From the NCBI RefSeq assembly GCF_014647875.1, contig NZ_BMQA01000001.1, positions 713,104-777,103 of the forward strand: DNA of 64,000 nt, given 5' to 3'. Under the pieces are notes generated by a model, which saw only the letters and a list, made by a program, of their open reading frames with translations, did no database searches and was not told the origin of the DNA. Numbering within the stretch: the stretch's first letter is position 1; every line of letters starts with the position of its first letter. Origin of the DNA: Streptomyces brasiliensis. Its GTDB lineage: Bacteria; Actinomycetota; Actinomycetes; Streptomycetales; Streptomycetaceae. The position numbers and the translations under genes were made by a program. Shown here piece after piece: positions 18,993-26,652 of this stretch.

Positions 18993-20362
18993 GACGCCAC
19001 CCGGTCGGTGCGCGCCTCGTCCGGGTGGGTGAGGCCGAGGTGGTCGCGCAGGGTGGTGCCCTCGTAGTCGGCGCGGAACACGCCCTGTTCCTGGAGCAGC
19101 GGGACGACCTTGTCGGCGAACACGTCGAGGCCGCCCGGGGTGATGTGCGGGACGAGGATGAATCCGTCGCCGGCGTCGGCCTGGACGAACTCGTTGATCG
19201 TCCGGGCGACGGTGGCGGGAGCGCCGACGAAGTTCTGCCGGTTGCCGGTCTCGATGACCAGGTCGCGGATGGACCACTTGTTGGCGGCGGCGAGTTCGCG
19301 CCACTCACGGGCGATGGCGAGCGGGTCACGGTACATCCGGACCTGGGCGCGACCGCGGGAGATGTGCTCCGCGCTCACGTTCGGGTCGATGTCGGGCAGC
19401 GGGCCGTCCGGGTCGTACGACGACAGGTCCCGGTTCCAGACGAACTCGAGGTGCTTGAGGGCGGTGGCCCCGCTGACCTGGGCCCGGCGGACCTCGCGGG
19501 CCAGCTCGGCGGCCTCCTCGTCGGTGTCGCCGAGGACGAAGGTCGCCGCGGGCAGGATGAGCAACTGGTCGTGCGCACGGCCGTACTTGGCGAGACGTGC
19601 CTTGACGTCGGTGTAGAACGCCTGGCCCTCCTTCAGCGTGGCGTACCGGCTGAAGATCGCGTCGGCGCTCGAGGCGGCGAACTCGCGCCCCTCGTCGGAG
19701 TCGCCGGCCTGGAAGATCACCGGACGGCCCTGCGGGGAGCGCGGGACGTTGAACCGCCCGTGGATGTCGAAGTGCCGCCCCCGGTGGACGAAGGCGCCGG
19801 CCTTGGCGTCGCGCAGGAAGGTGCCGGTGGCCTGGTCGGCAAGGATCTCGTCGCCGTACCAGGAGTCGAAGAGTTCGTTCGCGGTGGTCAGGAACTCCTC
19901 GGCGCGGGAATAGCGCTCCTCCTGCGGCAGGAAGCCGCCACGCCGGAAGTTCTCGCCGGTGAAGGCGTCCCAGGAGGTGACCACGTTCCAGGCGGAGCGT
20001 CCGCCGGAGAGATGGTCGAGGCTGGCGAACTGGCGGGCCACCTCATAGGGCTCGTTGAAGGTGGAGTTGATGGTGCCGGTCAGGCCGAGGCGGTCGGTGA
20101 CGGCTGCCAGCGCGGCCAGCACGGTGAAGGTGTCGGGGCGGCCCACCACGTCCAAGTCGTAGATTTTTCCCCCCTGTTCGCGCAGCCGAAGGCCCTCGGC
20201 GAGGAACAGGAAGTCGAACTTGGCGCGTTCGGCGGTCTTCGCGAAGTGCGCGAAGGAGCTGAACTCGATGTGGCTGCCGGCGGCCGGGTCGCTCCACACG
20301 GTGGTGTTGTTGACGCCGGGGAAGTGGGCGGCCAGATGGATCTGCTTCTGCCGTTTGCTCAT
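18989..20362 (-). CDS. NtaA/SnaA/DszA-family FMN-dependent monooxygenase
   Basis: A 457-residue TIM-barrel flavin monooxygenase of the nitrilotriacetate/pristinamycin/dibenzothiophene-sulfone family. Diagnostic stretches are FAHFAKTAERAKFDFLFLAE, the LDHLSGGRSAWNVVTS phosphate-binding loop, FRRGGFLP and PVIFQAGDSDEGREFAA. These enzymes use FMNH2 from a separate reductase to cleave C-S or C-N bonds. Because a cystine-type transporter and sulfur leader peptides lie upstream, an organosulfur substrate is inferred. The gene starts 21 bp after the preceding monooxygenase, with GGAGGG upstream, and no flavin reductase gene is adjacent. Confidence 0.88.
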   Translation of the reverse strand: MSKRQKQIHLAAHFPGVNNTTVWSDPAAGSHIEFSSFAHFAKTAERAKFDFLFLAEGLRLREQGGKIYDLDVVGRPDTFTVLAALAAVTDRLGLTGTINSTFNEPYEVARQFASLDHLSGGRSAWNVVTSWDAFTGENFRRGGFLPQEERYSRAEEFLTTANELFDSWYGDEILADQATGTFLRDAKAGAFVHRGRHFDIHGRFNVPRSPQGRPVIFQAGDSDEGREFAASSADAIFSRYATLKEGQAFYTDVKARLAKYGRAHDQLLILPAATFVLGDTDEEAAELAREVRRAQVSGATALKHLEFVWNRDLSSYDPDGPLPDIDPNVSAEHISRGRAQVRMYRDPLAIAREWRELAAANKWSIRDLVIETGNRQNFVGAPATVARTINEFVQADAGDGFILVPHITPGGLDVFADKVVPLLQEQGVFRADYEGTTLRDHLGLTHPDEARTDRVAS

Positions 20363-20383
20363 GATCGGTGCGGTCCCTCCGGC

Positions 20384-21592
20384 TCAGGCGGCTGCGAAGC
20401 GGTTGGCGGGGCGGTCGAGCCCGAGAAGCCCGCGCAGGGTGTCGGCCTCGTAGGCGTGCCGGAAGCGGCCGCGGCGCTGGAGTTCGGGCACCAGGCCGCG
20501 CGTGATCTTCGGCAGGTCATGGTCGGCCACGGCCGGCCGCAGCCGGAACCCGGTCAGGCCGCCCTCGGCCAACTCCTCCAGAAGATCGGCGAGTTGGACC
20601 GGCGTTCCGGTGAAGATCCGGGCGTCGCTCGTGTACGGCTCCCCCGCGAGGGCCTCGAGCCGCTCCCGGCGCGCCCGCGCCCCGGCCTGGTCGTCGTCGA
20701 GGAAGACCACGAGGTCGCCGAGGACGTGCAGGGGCTGGTCGGCGCGTCCGGCCACGGCCTGTTCGGCGCGGATCTCGGCGACGATCGCGCGGGCCTGGTC
20801 GGTGTCGTGCGGGGTGACGTACCCGACGTCCGCCTGCCGGGCCACGAGCCGGTACGGCACCGTCTGGTGGGCCAGCGCGGTCACGACCGGCTGCCCCTGC
20901 GGCGGCCGGGGCGTGATGGAGGGGCCCTTGACACTGAAGTGACGGCCCTCGAAGTCGATGTAGTGCAGCTTGTCGCGGTCGATGAAGCGGCCGGTGGCGA
21001 CCTCCCGGATCTCCGCGTCGTCCTCCCAGCTGTCCCAGAGTCTGCGCACGACCTCGACGTAGTCGGCGGCCTCGTCGAACAGGTCGACCACCAGGTCCTG
21101 CGCGGCCGGGCTGTCGTACGCCTCGATCCGGGGGATCGTGCGGCGGCCGAAGTGGGCGGCCTCGTTCGGGCGGGCGTCGATCTGGACGCGCAGCCCGGCA
21201 CGGCCGGCGCTCACATGGTCGAGGGTGGCTGTCGCCTTGGATATATGGAACGGCTCCGTGTGTGTGGCCACCACGGTCGGCACCAGACCTATGTGCCGGG
21301 TGAGGGGCGCAACGCGGGAGGCGACAAGGACGGCGTCGAGCCGGCCGCGTACCTGGTCCGTGCGCTCGTCGGGTTCGAGGAAATGCGAGGACTGCGGGCC
21401 GAGTCCGTCCTCGAAGGTCACGAAGTCGATCAGACCGTGCTCGGCCTCGGTGACCAGATCGGCCCAGTAAGCGGCGGTGAACAGCTCCCGGGGCCGGGCC
21501 ACCGGCTCGCGCCAGGAGGCCGGGTGCCAGCCGGTGCCGTCGAGGGCGACGGCGAGATGCAGGGGCGCGGATGCGGAAGAAGATGACGACAC
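20384..21592 (-). CDS. LLM-class flavin-dependent monooxygenase
   Basis: A 402-residue member of the bacterial luciferase superfamily, shorter and more divergent than the NtaA-like enzyme that follows. LHLAVALDGTGWHPASWRE near the N-terminus, the barrel segment VSAGRAGLRVQI and VTALAHQTVPYRLVARQAD support the fold. It should oxidise a small substrate with FMNH2 and O2. I chose the GTG at 21592, which follows AGGAAGG; the open frame further upstream is non-homologous and includes the leader-peptide region. It is the first structural gene after the cysteine-rich leader peptide, which implies control by sulfur status. Confidence 0.82.
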   Translation of the reverse strand: MSSSSSASAPLHLAVALDGTGWHPASWREPVARPRELFTAAYWADLVTEAEHGLIDFVTFEDGLGPQSSHFLEPDERTDQVRGRLDAVLVASRVAPLTRHIGLVPTVVATHTEPFHISKATATLDHVSAGRAGLRVQIDARPNEAAHFGRRTIPRIEAYDSPAAQDLVVDLFDEAADYVEVVRRLWDSWEDDAEIREVATGRFIDRDKLHYIDFEGRHFSVKGPSITPRPPQGQPVVTALAHQTVPYRLVARQADVGYVTPHDTDQARAIVAEIRAEQAVAGRADQPLHVLGDLVVFLDDDQAGARARRERLEALAGEPYTSDARIFTGTPVQLADLLEELAEGGLTGFRLRPAVADHDLPKITRGLVPELQRRGRFRHAYEADTLRGLLGLDRPANRFAAA

Positions 21593-21625
21593 GAGGGTGC
21601 CTTCCTGGATGTCCGTACGAGAACG

Positions 21626-21651
21626 CGGGCCCGCGCGGGAGGGCGGGCCCG
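21626..21651 (-). promoter_or_regulatory. Candidate attenuator hairpin
   Basis: CGGGCCCGC (21626-21634) and GCGGGCCCG (21643-21651) form a 9-bp stem between the leader-peptide stop and the monooxygenase ribosome site. Its position suits translation-coupled attenuation. Confidence 0.45.
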
Positions 21652-21666
21652 GCGGCTGGGGCAGCG

Positions 21667-21753
21667 TCAGGAGCAACAGAGCGCGCCGGCCACGCGCAGA
21701 AGATCGATGTGGGACCGGGAGTGGAGGCGGACGGCACGGCGGATACGTGTCAT
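21667..21753 (-). CDS. Cysteine-containing leader peptide of the sulfur regulon
   Basis: A 28-codon ORF preceded by GGAGGAGAGGAC. Its core SRSHIDLLRVAGALCC matches the short actinobacterial peptides (SRxHVDLxRxxxAxC) found ahead of sulfur-assimilation genes. Two consecutive Cys codons lie just before the stop. Known members act in cis: ribosome stalling on Cys codons when cysteine is scarce changes downstream structure or initiation. It lies 75 bp upstream of the monooxygenase operon, with a hairpin in between. The peptide itself probably has no trans function. Confidence 0.82.
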   Translation of the reverse strand: MTRIRRAVRLHSRSHIDLLRVAGALCCS

Positions 21754-21877
21754 GTCCTCTCCTCCGTTCGTCGGGCGCGTCGGGCCGAACGGCGAGCGCG
21801 GCGCACATCTCGTCGTGGGTGCGAACACCGCGCCCGACCCGTCTGTTCCCTGCCGCGCGAAACCGCGCGACAGCTGA

Positions 21878-22903
21878 TCACGCATTGTCGAGCGGCAGCC
21901 CGGGCGGGTTGACCTCGGACTTGGCCACGGCCTCGTTGGAGAGGTTCCAGGCGGCCAGCCACTTGGCGTACTGCCCGTTCTCGATCAAGTAGTTGATCGC
22001 GGCGGCGATGGGCCCGGCCAGGCCGCTGTCCTTCTTGACGGTGGCGGCGATCAGGCCCTGCAGCGTCTCGCCGGCACCGGAGAAGGTGCCCGCGCTACGG
22101 GTCGCCTTGGGCGTGTTCGCCGTCTTGGCGATGTTGTAGGCGATGCCCGGGTTGGGGCCGAGGAACGCGTCGATCTTGCCGCTGCTGAGCGCGAGATAGG
22201 TGCCGTTGCGGTCCGGGTAGTACTTGACGGTGAGCTTCTTGCCCTCGCTCTCCAGCTTCTTCTTCCACTCCAGGAGGATCTTCTCCTGGTTGGTGCCGGA
22301 GCCGACGGAGACGGTCAGGCCCGCGAGGTTCTCGTAGTTCCCGTCGAAGTTCCACGTGCTGGCCTTGGGCACCTCGAAACCGAGGTCGTCCTTGCGGTAG
22401 GACGCGAACTCGTACTTCCGCTTGCGCTCCTCGGTGACGGTGATGTTCGTGAAACCGACGTCGACCTTGCCGCTGTCGATGCCGACGAAGAGGTTCTCCC
22501 AGGTGAAGTTCTTGTTCTCGGCCTTGAGCCCGAGGACCGCGGCGACCAGCCGGCCGAGGTCGGGCTCGGAGCCGGTGAGGGTCTTCTGGTCGCTGCCCAC
22601 GTAGTCCAGCGGCGCGAAGCCGGCGGGCAGGGCGCCGTGTCCGATGACGAGCTTGCCGCTCTTGCGTACGGACTCGGGCAACTGCGCGCTGATGGACTTG
22701 ACCTCGGAGACCTTCAGGGCGGTCTCCTTCGCGGCGCCGTTGGAGAGTTGGCCGACGCTCACGCTGCCGGAGGCGGCGGCGTCGGTCTTCGTCGCGGCGT
22801 CGCTGTCACCGCCGCAGGCGGCGAGGCCGGTGGCCAGGGTGGCGACGGCGGTCGCCGCGGTGATGCCGCGTATCAGGCTGCGTCGGGTGAAGTGGGCAGA
22901 CAT
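21878..22903 (-). CDS. Amino-acid-type ABC transporter substrate-binding lipoprotein
   Basis: A 341-residue family 3 solute-binding protein. The N-terminus has RR followed by a hydrophobic stretch and a lipobox ending LAAC, so it is probably a Tat- or Sec-exported lipoprotein facing the cell wall. SEPDLGRLVAAVLGLKAE, FVGIDSGKVDVGFTNITV and ALSSGKIDAFLGP match polar amino-acid/cystine binding proteins. An unusual insert of about 40 residues (YASSGSVSVGQLSNG-like region) lies between the lipobox and the domain start. It is the last gene of permease-ATPase-SBP, about 65 bp after the ATPase gene. The ligand is inferred to be a sulfur compound from context. Confidence 0.88.
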   Translation of the reverse strand: MSAHFTRRSLIRGITAATAVATLATGLAACGGDSDAATKTDAAASGSVSVGQLSNGAAKETALKVSEVKSISAQLPESVRKSGKLVIGHGALPAGFAPLDYVGSDQKTLTGSEPDLGRLVAAVLGLKAENKNFTWENLFVGIDSGKVDVGFTNITVTEERKRKYEFASYRKDDLGFEVPKASTWNFDGNYENLAGLTVSVGSGTNQEKILLEWKKKLESEGKKLTVKYYPDRNGTYLALSSGKIDAFLGPNPGIAYNIAKTANTPKATRSAGTFSGAGETLQGLIAATVKKDSGLAGPIAAAINYLIENGQYAKWLAAWNLSNEAVAKSEVNPPGLPLDNA

Positions 22904-22968
22904 GGTCGTCCTTCGCGTGGCTGGGAGCGGGTGTGAGGAACGGCGTGGGGGGACAGTCGTGGGGCGGA

Positions 22969-23763
22969 TCAGAGGACCTTGCTGAGGAAGTCCCGGGTCC
23001 GTTCGTGCTGCGGCTTGTCCAGCACCTGGGCGGGCGGGCCCTGTTCGACGATCCGGCCGTCGTCGATGAAGACGATCCGGTCGGCGACCTCGCGGGCGAA
23101 GCCGATCTCGTGGGTGACGATGACGAGGGTGGTGCCGCTGGTCGCCAGGTCCTTGATGACGGAGAGCACCTCGCCGACGAGTTCCGGGTCGAGCGCGGAG
23201 GTCGGCTCGTCGAAGAGGATGATCCCGGGGCGCAGCGCGAGGGCGCGGGCGATGGCCACACGCTGCTGCTGACCGCCGGAGAGCTGCCGCGGGTAAGCGC
23301 CGGCCTTGTCGGCGAGTCCGACGCGGCCGAGGAGTTCGCGGGCCAGTTCCAGGGCCGCGGGCTTGGCCAGCCTGCGGGTCGCCACGGGGGCGGCAGCCAC
23401 GTTGTCCAGCACGGTCAGGTGCGGGAAGAGGTTGAAGTTCTGGAAGACGAAGCCGATGCGGCTTCGCTGGGCCAGGATGGCGCGCTCGCTGAGTTCCTTG
23501 AGGCGGTCCCCGCTGCGCTTCACGCCGATCAGCTCGCCGTTGACGCTCACGTACCCGATCTCGGGCCGCTCCAGGTGGTTGATGACCCTCAGCAGGGTGG
23601 ACTTGCCGGAGCCGGACGGGCCGAGGATCACGGTGACCTCCCCGGGCCGGACGGTCAGCTGGACCCCGTCGAGGACCCGGTGGGCGCCATACCACTTGTG
23701 CACGTCGTGCACCTCGACCGCGGCGGGCACGGCCTGCGGGACGGTGAGCGCTCCGGTGGTCAT
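22969..23763 (-). CDS. Amino-acid ABC transporter ATP-binding protein
   Basis: A 264-residue GlnQ/HisP-type ATPase. Walker A GPSGSGKST, Q-loop FQNFNLFPHLTV, signature LSGGQQQR, Walker B IILFDEPTSALDPE and the H-loop VTHEIGFA are all intact. It energises uptake by the adjacent permease and binding protein. Its ATG overlaps the permease stop codon (ATGA), so the two are translationally coupled. The VSVNGELIGVKRSGDRLKEL segment with the extended helical arm is typical of the polar amino-acid subfamily. Confidence 0.92.
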   Translation of the reverse strand: MTTGALTVPQAVPAAVEVHDVHKWYGAHRVLDGVQLTVRPGEVTVILGPSGSGKSTLLRVINHLERPEIGYVSVNGELIGVKRSGDRLKELSERAILAQRSRIGFVFQNFNLFPHLTVLDNVAAAPVATRRLAKPAALELARELLGRVGLADKAGAYPRQLSGGQQQRVAIARALALRPGIILFDEPTSALDPELVGEVLSVIKDLATSGTTLVIVTHEIGFAREVADRIVFIDDGRIVEQGPPAQVLDKPQHERTRDFLSKVL

Positions 23764-24737
23764 ACGGCGGCCTCCCTGCGCACGCGCTCGCGCAGGCCGC
23801 GCAGGGCGGTGCGGAACTTCTGCAGTGGGGTCGGCGGCAGGGAGCGCGTGGCGCCCCGGGCGTAGTACCGCTCGACGTAGAACTGGACGACGGACACGAG
23901 GCTCGTGAGGATCAGGTACCAGACGGTGACCACGAGCAGCAGCGGCACGATGTCGCCGGGGTAGGTCGCGCCCATCGTCTGCGCCGTGCCGAAGAGGTCG
24001 AGCAGCGACACGTAGAAGACCAGGGACGTGCTCTTGATCAGGCCGATGAGCTGGTTGACGTAGTTCGGGGTGATGGACCGGAGGGCCTGCGGGAAGACGA
24101 TCCGGGTGAACTGGTAGCGCTTGGGCAGGCCGAGCGCGTCCGCCGCCTCGTGCTGGCCCTGGTCGACGGAGAGGATGCCGCCGCGGACGACCTCGGAGGC
24201 GTACGCCGCCTCGTTGAGGCTGAGGCCCACGACCGCGACCGTCATGTCGGTGGCGAGCCGGGACTCGTCGAAGGTGACGAACGCCGGGCCGAAGGGGATG
24301 CCGAGGCTCAACGTCTGGTACAGGGCACTGAAGTTGTAGAGGAAGATCAGGACGACGATCAGCGGCACGGAACGGAACAGCCAGGTGTACGTCCAGCTCG
24401 CGGCGCGCAGGACGGGGCTGCCGGAGAGCCTGGCCAGCGCCAGCAGGATGCCGCCGAACAGGCCCAGCGCAGCGCTGAGCGCGGTGACTTCGAGGGTGAT
24501 GAGCAGCCCGTCGAGCAGGGTGGGGCGCAGGAACCAGTAGCCGAAGCGGTCCCACTGGTAGAAGGTGTTCGTGGCCAGTCCGTGCACGATCTGCGCGGAG
24601 AGGACCAGCACGACGGCGGTGAGGATCCACCGCCCGGGACGGCGCAGCGGCTGAACTCGCTGAGCGCTGAGTACCTTTGATGGTGCGTCGGCTGGTGGTG
24701 CCGCGGCGAGGAACACGGTGCCTGGGGGTTCAGTCAT
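23760..24737 (-). CDS. Amino-acid ABC transporter permease
   Basis: A 325-residue inner-membrane protein of the His/Glu/Gln/Arg/opine family. One hydrophobic N-terminal segment precedes the conserved five-helix core (LLITLEVTALSAALGLFGG, FRSVPLIVVLIFLYNF) and the EAA loop EAADALGLPKRYQFTRIVFP that contacts the ATPase. As the only permease, it presumably homodimerises. It is the first gene of the transporter operon and follows a leader ORF and hairpin. The N-terminal 35 residues are proline- and alanine-rich and probably cytoplasmic. Confidence 0.9.
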   Translation of the reverse strand: MTEPPGTVFLAAAPPADAPSKVLSAQRVQPLRRPGRWILTAVVLVLSAQIVHGLATNTFYQWDRFGYWFLRPTLLDGLLITLEVTALSAALGLFGGILLALARLSGSPVLRAASWTYTWLFRSVPLIVVLIFLYNFSALYQTLSLGIPFGPAFVTFDESRLATDMTVAVVGLSLNEAAYASEVVRGGILSVDQGQHEAADALGLPKRYQFTRIVFPQALRSITPNYVNQLIGLIKSTSLVFYVSLLDLFGTAQTMGATYPGDIVPLLLVVTVWYLILTSLVSVVQFYVERYYARGATRSLPPTPLQKFRTALRGLRERVRREAAV

Positions 24738-24784
24738 GGTGGGCTCCGGCGGGAGTCGGAACCCCGGACCGCGGCGAGCCGGGT

Positions 24785-24816
24785 ATGCGTCACCACGACG
24801 GCGCGGCGTGACGCAT
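24785..24816 (-). promoter_or_regulatory. Candidate attenuator hairpin before the transporter operon
   Basis: ATGCGTCAC (24785-24793) and GTGACGCAT (24808-24816) are perfect 9-bp arms between the leader ORF and the permease start, mirroring the arrangement before the monooxygenases. Confidence 0.45.
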
Positions 24817-24903
24817 GGGAACGCTCGGTGACCGGGGGCTGGGCGGACGACGGCACACCGCGCGTGCGGTGTTCGTCAGGAACGCGGGGGCTGGAAGAAG
24901 GCG

Positions 24904-25008
24904 TCAGCCCCGACAGCGGGCACGGCCCGATGCGGTACAGAGAGCGCTGTTCACGCGGAGCAGATCGACGGCTCGGTCGGCGACGAGCAGACCGGCGTAC
25001 GGTGGCAC
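24904..25008 (-). CDS. Divergent sulfur-type leader peptide ahead of the ABC transporter
   Basis: From the GTG at 25008 this ORF has 34 codons with the core VADRAVDLLRVNSALC, a variant of the SRxHVDLxRxxxAxC leader consensus, and a second Cys codon near the end. A start at 25053 would add 15 residues. The ribosome site (CAGGG) is modest. It lies 166 bp upstream of the permease with a perfect hairpin between, which supports an attenuation role for cysteine or a related metabolite. Confidence 0.6.
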   Translation of the reverse strand: MPPYAGLLVADRAVDLLRVNSALCTASGRARCRG

Positions 25009-25207
25009 GCAGCCCTGGGGGCGGCCGGCGGCCGTCCTGAGAGCTGCGTCCATGGCGTCACCCGTCACTGTTCGGGGCCCGTGGGCCCTCGCGCTTACCG
25101 AAACGTCATCCGGTCCGGTCGTCACCTGGGGCACCCCACCGCGGTGCGAGGGTTGCCGGTCAGCAAGCCAGGGCTTGTCGCTGACGCTCATGACCGTTCT
25201 GAGCGGT

Positions 25208-25238
25208 AAGTAAGGCAGTTGACCGTTCGAATGTCAAC
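25208..25238 (-). promoter_or_regulatory. Promoter with embedded GTTGAC-N9-GTCAAC dyad
   Basis: Leftward TTGACA (25237-25232), an 18-bp spacer and TTACTT (25213-25208) make a sigma-70-type promoter for the transporter operon. The -35 is one arm of a perfect inverted repeat at 25218-25238, so a dimeric regulator could cover it. Confidence 0.45.
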
Positions 25239-25272
25239 GCCCGTCCATGGACTGGGACGGCCATGTCCCCAC

Positions 25273-26160
25273 TCACCTGCGCGAAGCGTCAGGAGCCTCT
25301 GTGACATGGGCTTCCCAGTCCAGTATCCGGACGGCCGCGCCGGCCGCCTCCAGACCCTCGCAACGGGCTTGGTGGCGGCGGGAGATGCCGTCGAGGTCGA
25401 GGTGGCGGCCGAAGGCTGGGTGGACGGCCAGCCGCCGGGCGTAGGCCCACAGGGCGGGATGTCCGGCGATGCGGTGCACGGCGGAGGCGTCCAGGTGCTG
25501 GCGGTGCACGATGTCCAGTTGGACCAGGGTCACCCACAACTCAACGTCGGCGGCGGTGAGTTGCCCGCCGAGGACGTACTCGCTCCCGGTCAGCCGCCGG
25601 TCCAGCTCACCGAGCGTGCCCAGCAGCACGTCGAGCGCGGAGGCGCGCTCGGCCTCGTCGGCGCCGGCCCGTCCGGCACGCTGGGCGGCCTCCTCGACGC
25701 CCTCGGCGCACAGCCGCTCGATCTCCTCGATGCCGGCCTCGGCGCCGCACGGGTACAGCGAGCTGCGATCGTCGCCGAAACAGCGGTCCAGGTCGCGCAG
25801 GATGTCCGGGGTTCGGCTGCTGACGATGCGTCCGGACCAGGCGTCGCTGAGGACCGGCGCGAGGGCCGGTCCGGAGTAACGGTGTGCGCTCGCCTCGTAC
25901 AGCGGGCGCAGCGCGGAGTGGCCGCCGCCGGGACAGTCCGGGACGGCGGGGAGGAAGGTGGCGGGACAGATGTCGTCGAGGGCGAGCAGGCTGTGGACGA
26001 CCGCGATGCGCAGGCCGTCGGAGCAGGCCGTCGTCAGGTGGAGGCGGTAGCGGCGCGGGACGGCGTAGTGACCGCCGTGCGCGTCCCGGCCGATCCTGCC
26101 CCGGAACGCGGGCACCTGCGGGTGGGTGGACGGGACGGCGGCGAGCTGAGTGATGGACAT
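25273..26160 (-). CDS. Glutathione-S-transferase-like protein (Xi/Ecm4-related)
   Basis: A 295-residue protein resembling glutathionyl-hydroquinone reductases. The N-terminal thioredoxin-like region has RYRLHLTTACSDGLRIAVVH where Xi-class enzymes have ...ACPWAHR. The C-terminal all-helical GST domain is clear (LDRRLTGSEYVLGGQLTAADV, WVTLVQLDIVH). The CPWA motif is changed to CSDG: the cysteine is retained but the Pro-Trp pair is lost. Actinobacteria generally use mycothiol rather than glutathione, so the thiol partner is uncertain. GGGGAG precedes the ATG. A leader ORF of the sulfur type lies 100 bp upstream, tying it to the same regulon. Confidence 0.75.
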   Translation of the reverse strand: MSITQLAAVPSTHPQVPAFRGRIGRDAHGGHYAVPRRYRLHLTTACSDGLRIAVVHSLLALDDICPATFLPAVPDCPGGGHSALRPLYEASAHRYSGPALAPVLSDAWSGRIVSSRTPDILRDLDRCFGDDRSSLYPCGAEAGIEEIERLCAEGVEEAAQRAGRAGADEAERASALDVLLGTLGELDRRLTGSEYVLGGQLTAADVELWVTLVQLDIVHRQHLDASAVHRIAGHPALWAYARRLAVHPAFGRHLDLDGISRRHQARCEGLEAAGAAVRILDWEAHVTEAPDASRR

Positions 26161-26261
26161 GCGTCTCCCCAGGGGCGGGCGCGCGGACGTACGCGCGACG
26201 GAAGCGTCGTCGGTCGGTGGAGGGCGTGGCGTCGTCGAAGGGCCGGCGTGCGGGGCCCGGC

Positions 26262-26381
26262 TCAGCGCTGCGGGTCGATGGCGCTGCTGACGCGCTGCAG
26301 ATCGATGTGACGGCGGGAGGTCAGCAGGGGCGACGACGGCATACGGCCCGTACGGGCGGTGCCTGTCCTTGGGCGCCCCAT
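26262..26381 (-). CDS. Sulfur-type leader peptide lacking its terminal cysteine
   Basis: A 39-codon ORF (or 26 codons from the internal ATG at 26342) preceded by AGGTAGGGAATC. The core LLTSRRHIDLQRVSSAID is an excellent match to the SRxHVDLxRxxxAIC leader family, but the expected Cys codon is GAC (Asp). It sits 101 bp upstream of the GST-like gene. If the family works by sensing cysteine, this copy should be blind to it or sense something else. Confidence 0.7.
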   Translation of the reverse strand: MGRPRTGTARTGRMPSSPLLTSRRHIDLQRVSSAIDPQR

Positions 26382-26386
26382 GATTC

Positions 26387-26403
26387 CCTACCTTTTCACT
26401 AGG
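26387..26403. promoter_or_regulatory. CCTA-N9-TAGG dyad upstream of the third leader
   Basis: A short inverted repeat directly upstream of the leader ORF, in the likely promoter. The remaining 26404-26652 stretch contains no further gene that I can support. Confidence 0.25.
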
Positions 26404-26652
26404 ATTCCAGTCTGGAGTGTCGATCGGGCTGCGCCCGACGTCAAGGGGGCGTCCACGCCCGGGACACCGGGCGAGCGGGGCGCGGGCGGGCTGGTCGCGG
26501 TGCCTGAAGGGTTCCGCACCACCTGGCTGCCGGGAACGGACCCGGCGCGACGCGACTTCGCCCCCGTCACCCGAACGCCCCGCTGCGCTGGTCCGGCGGC
26601 GTGGGCGGTGGTGGCGTGGGAGGACGTACCGCGTTCCGAGGAGGCAGTCGCG

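Noticed and set aside
24150..24680. Plus-strand ORF antisense to the amino-acid permease
   Set aside because: Composition is Glu/Gln/Asp-rich from antisense codons and there is no ribosome site.
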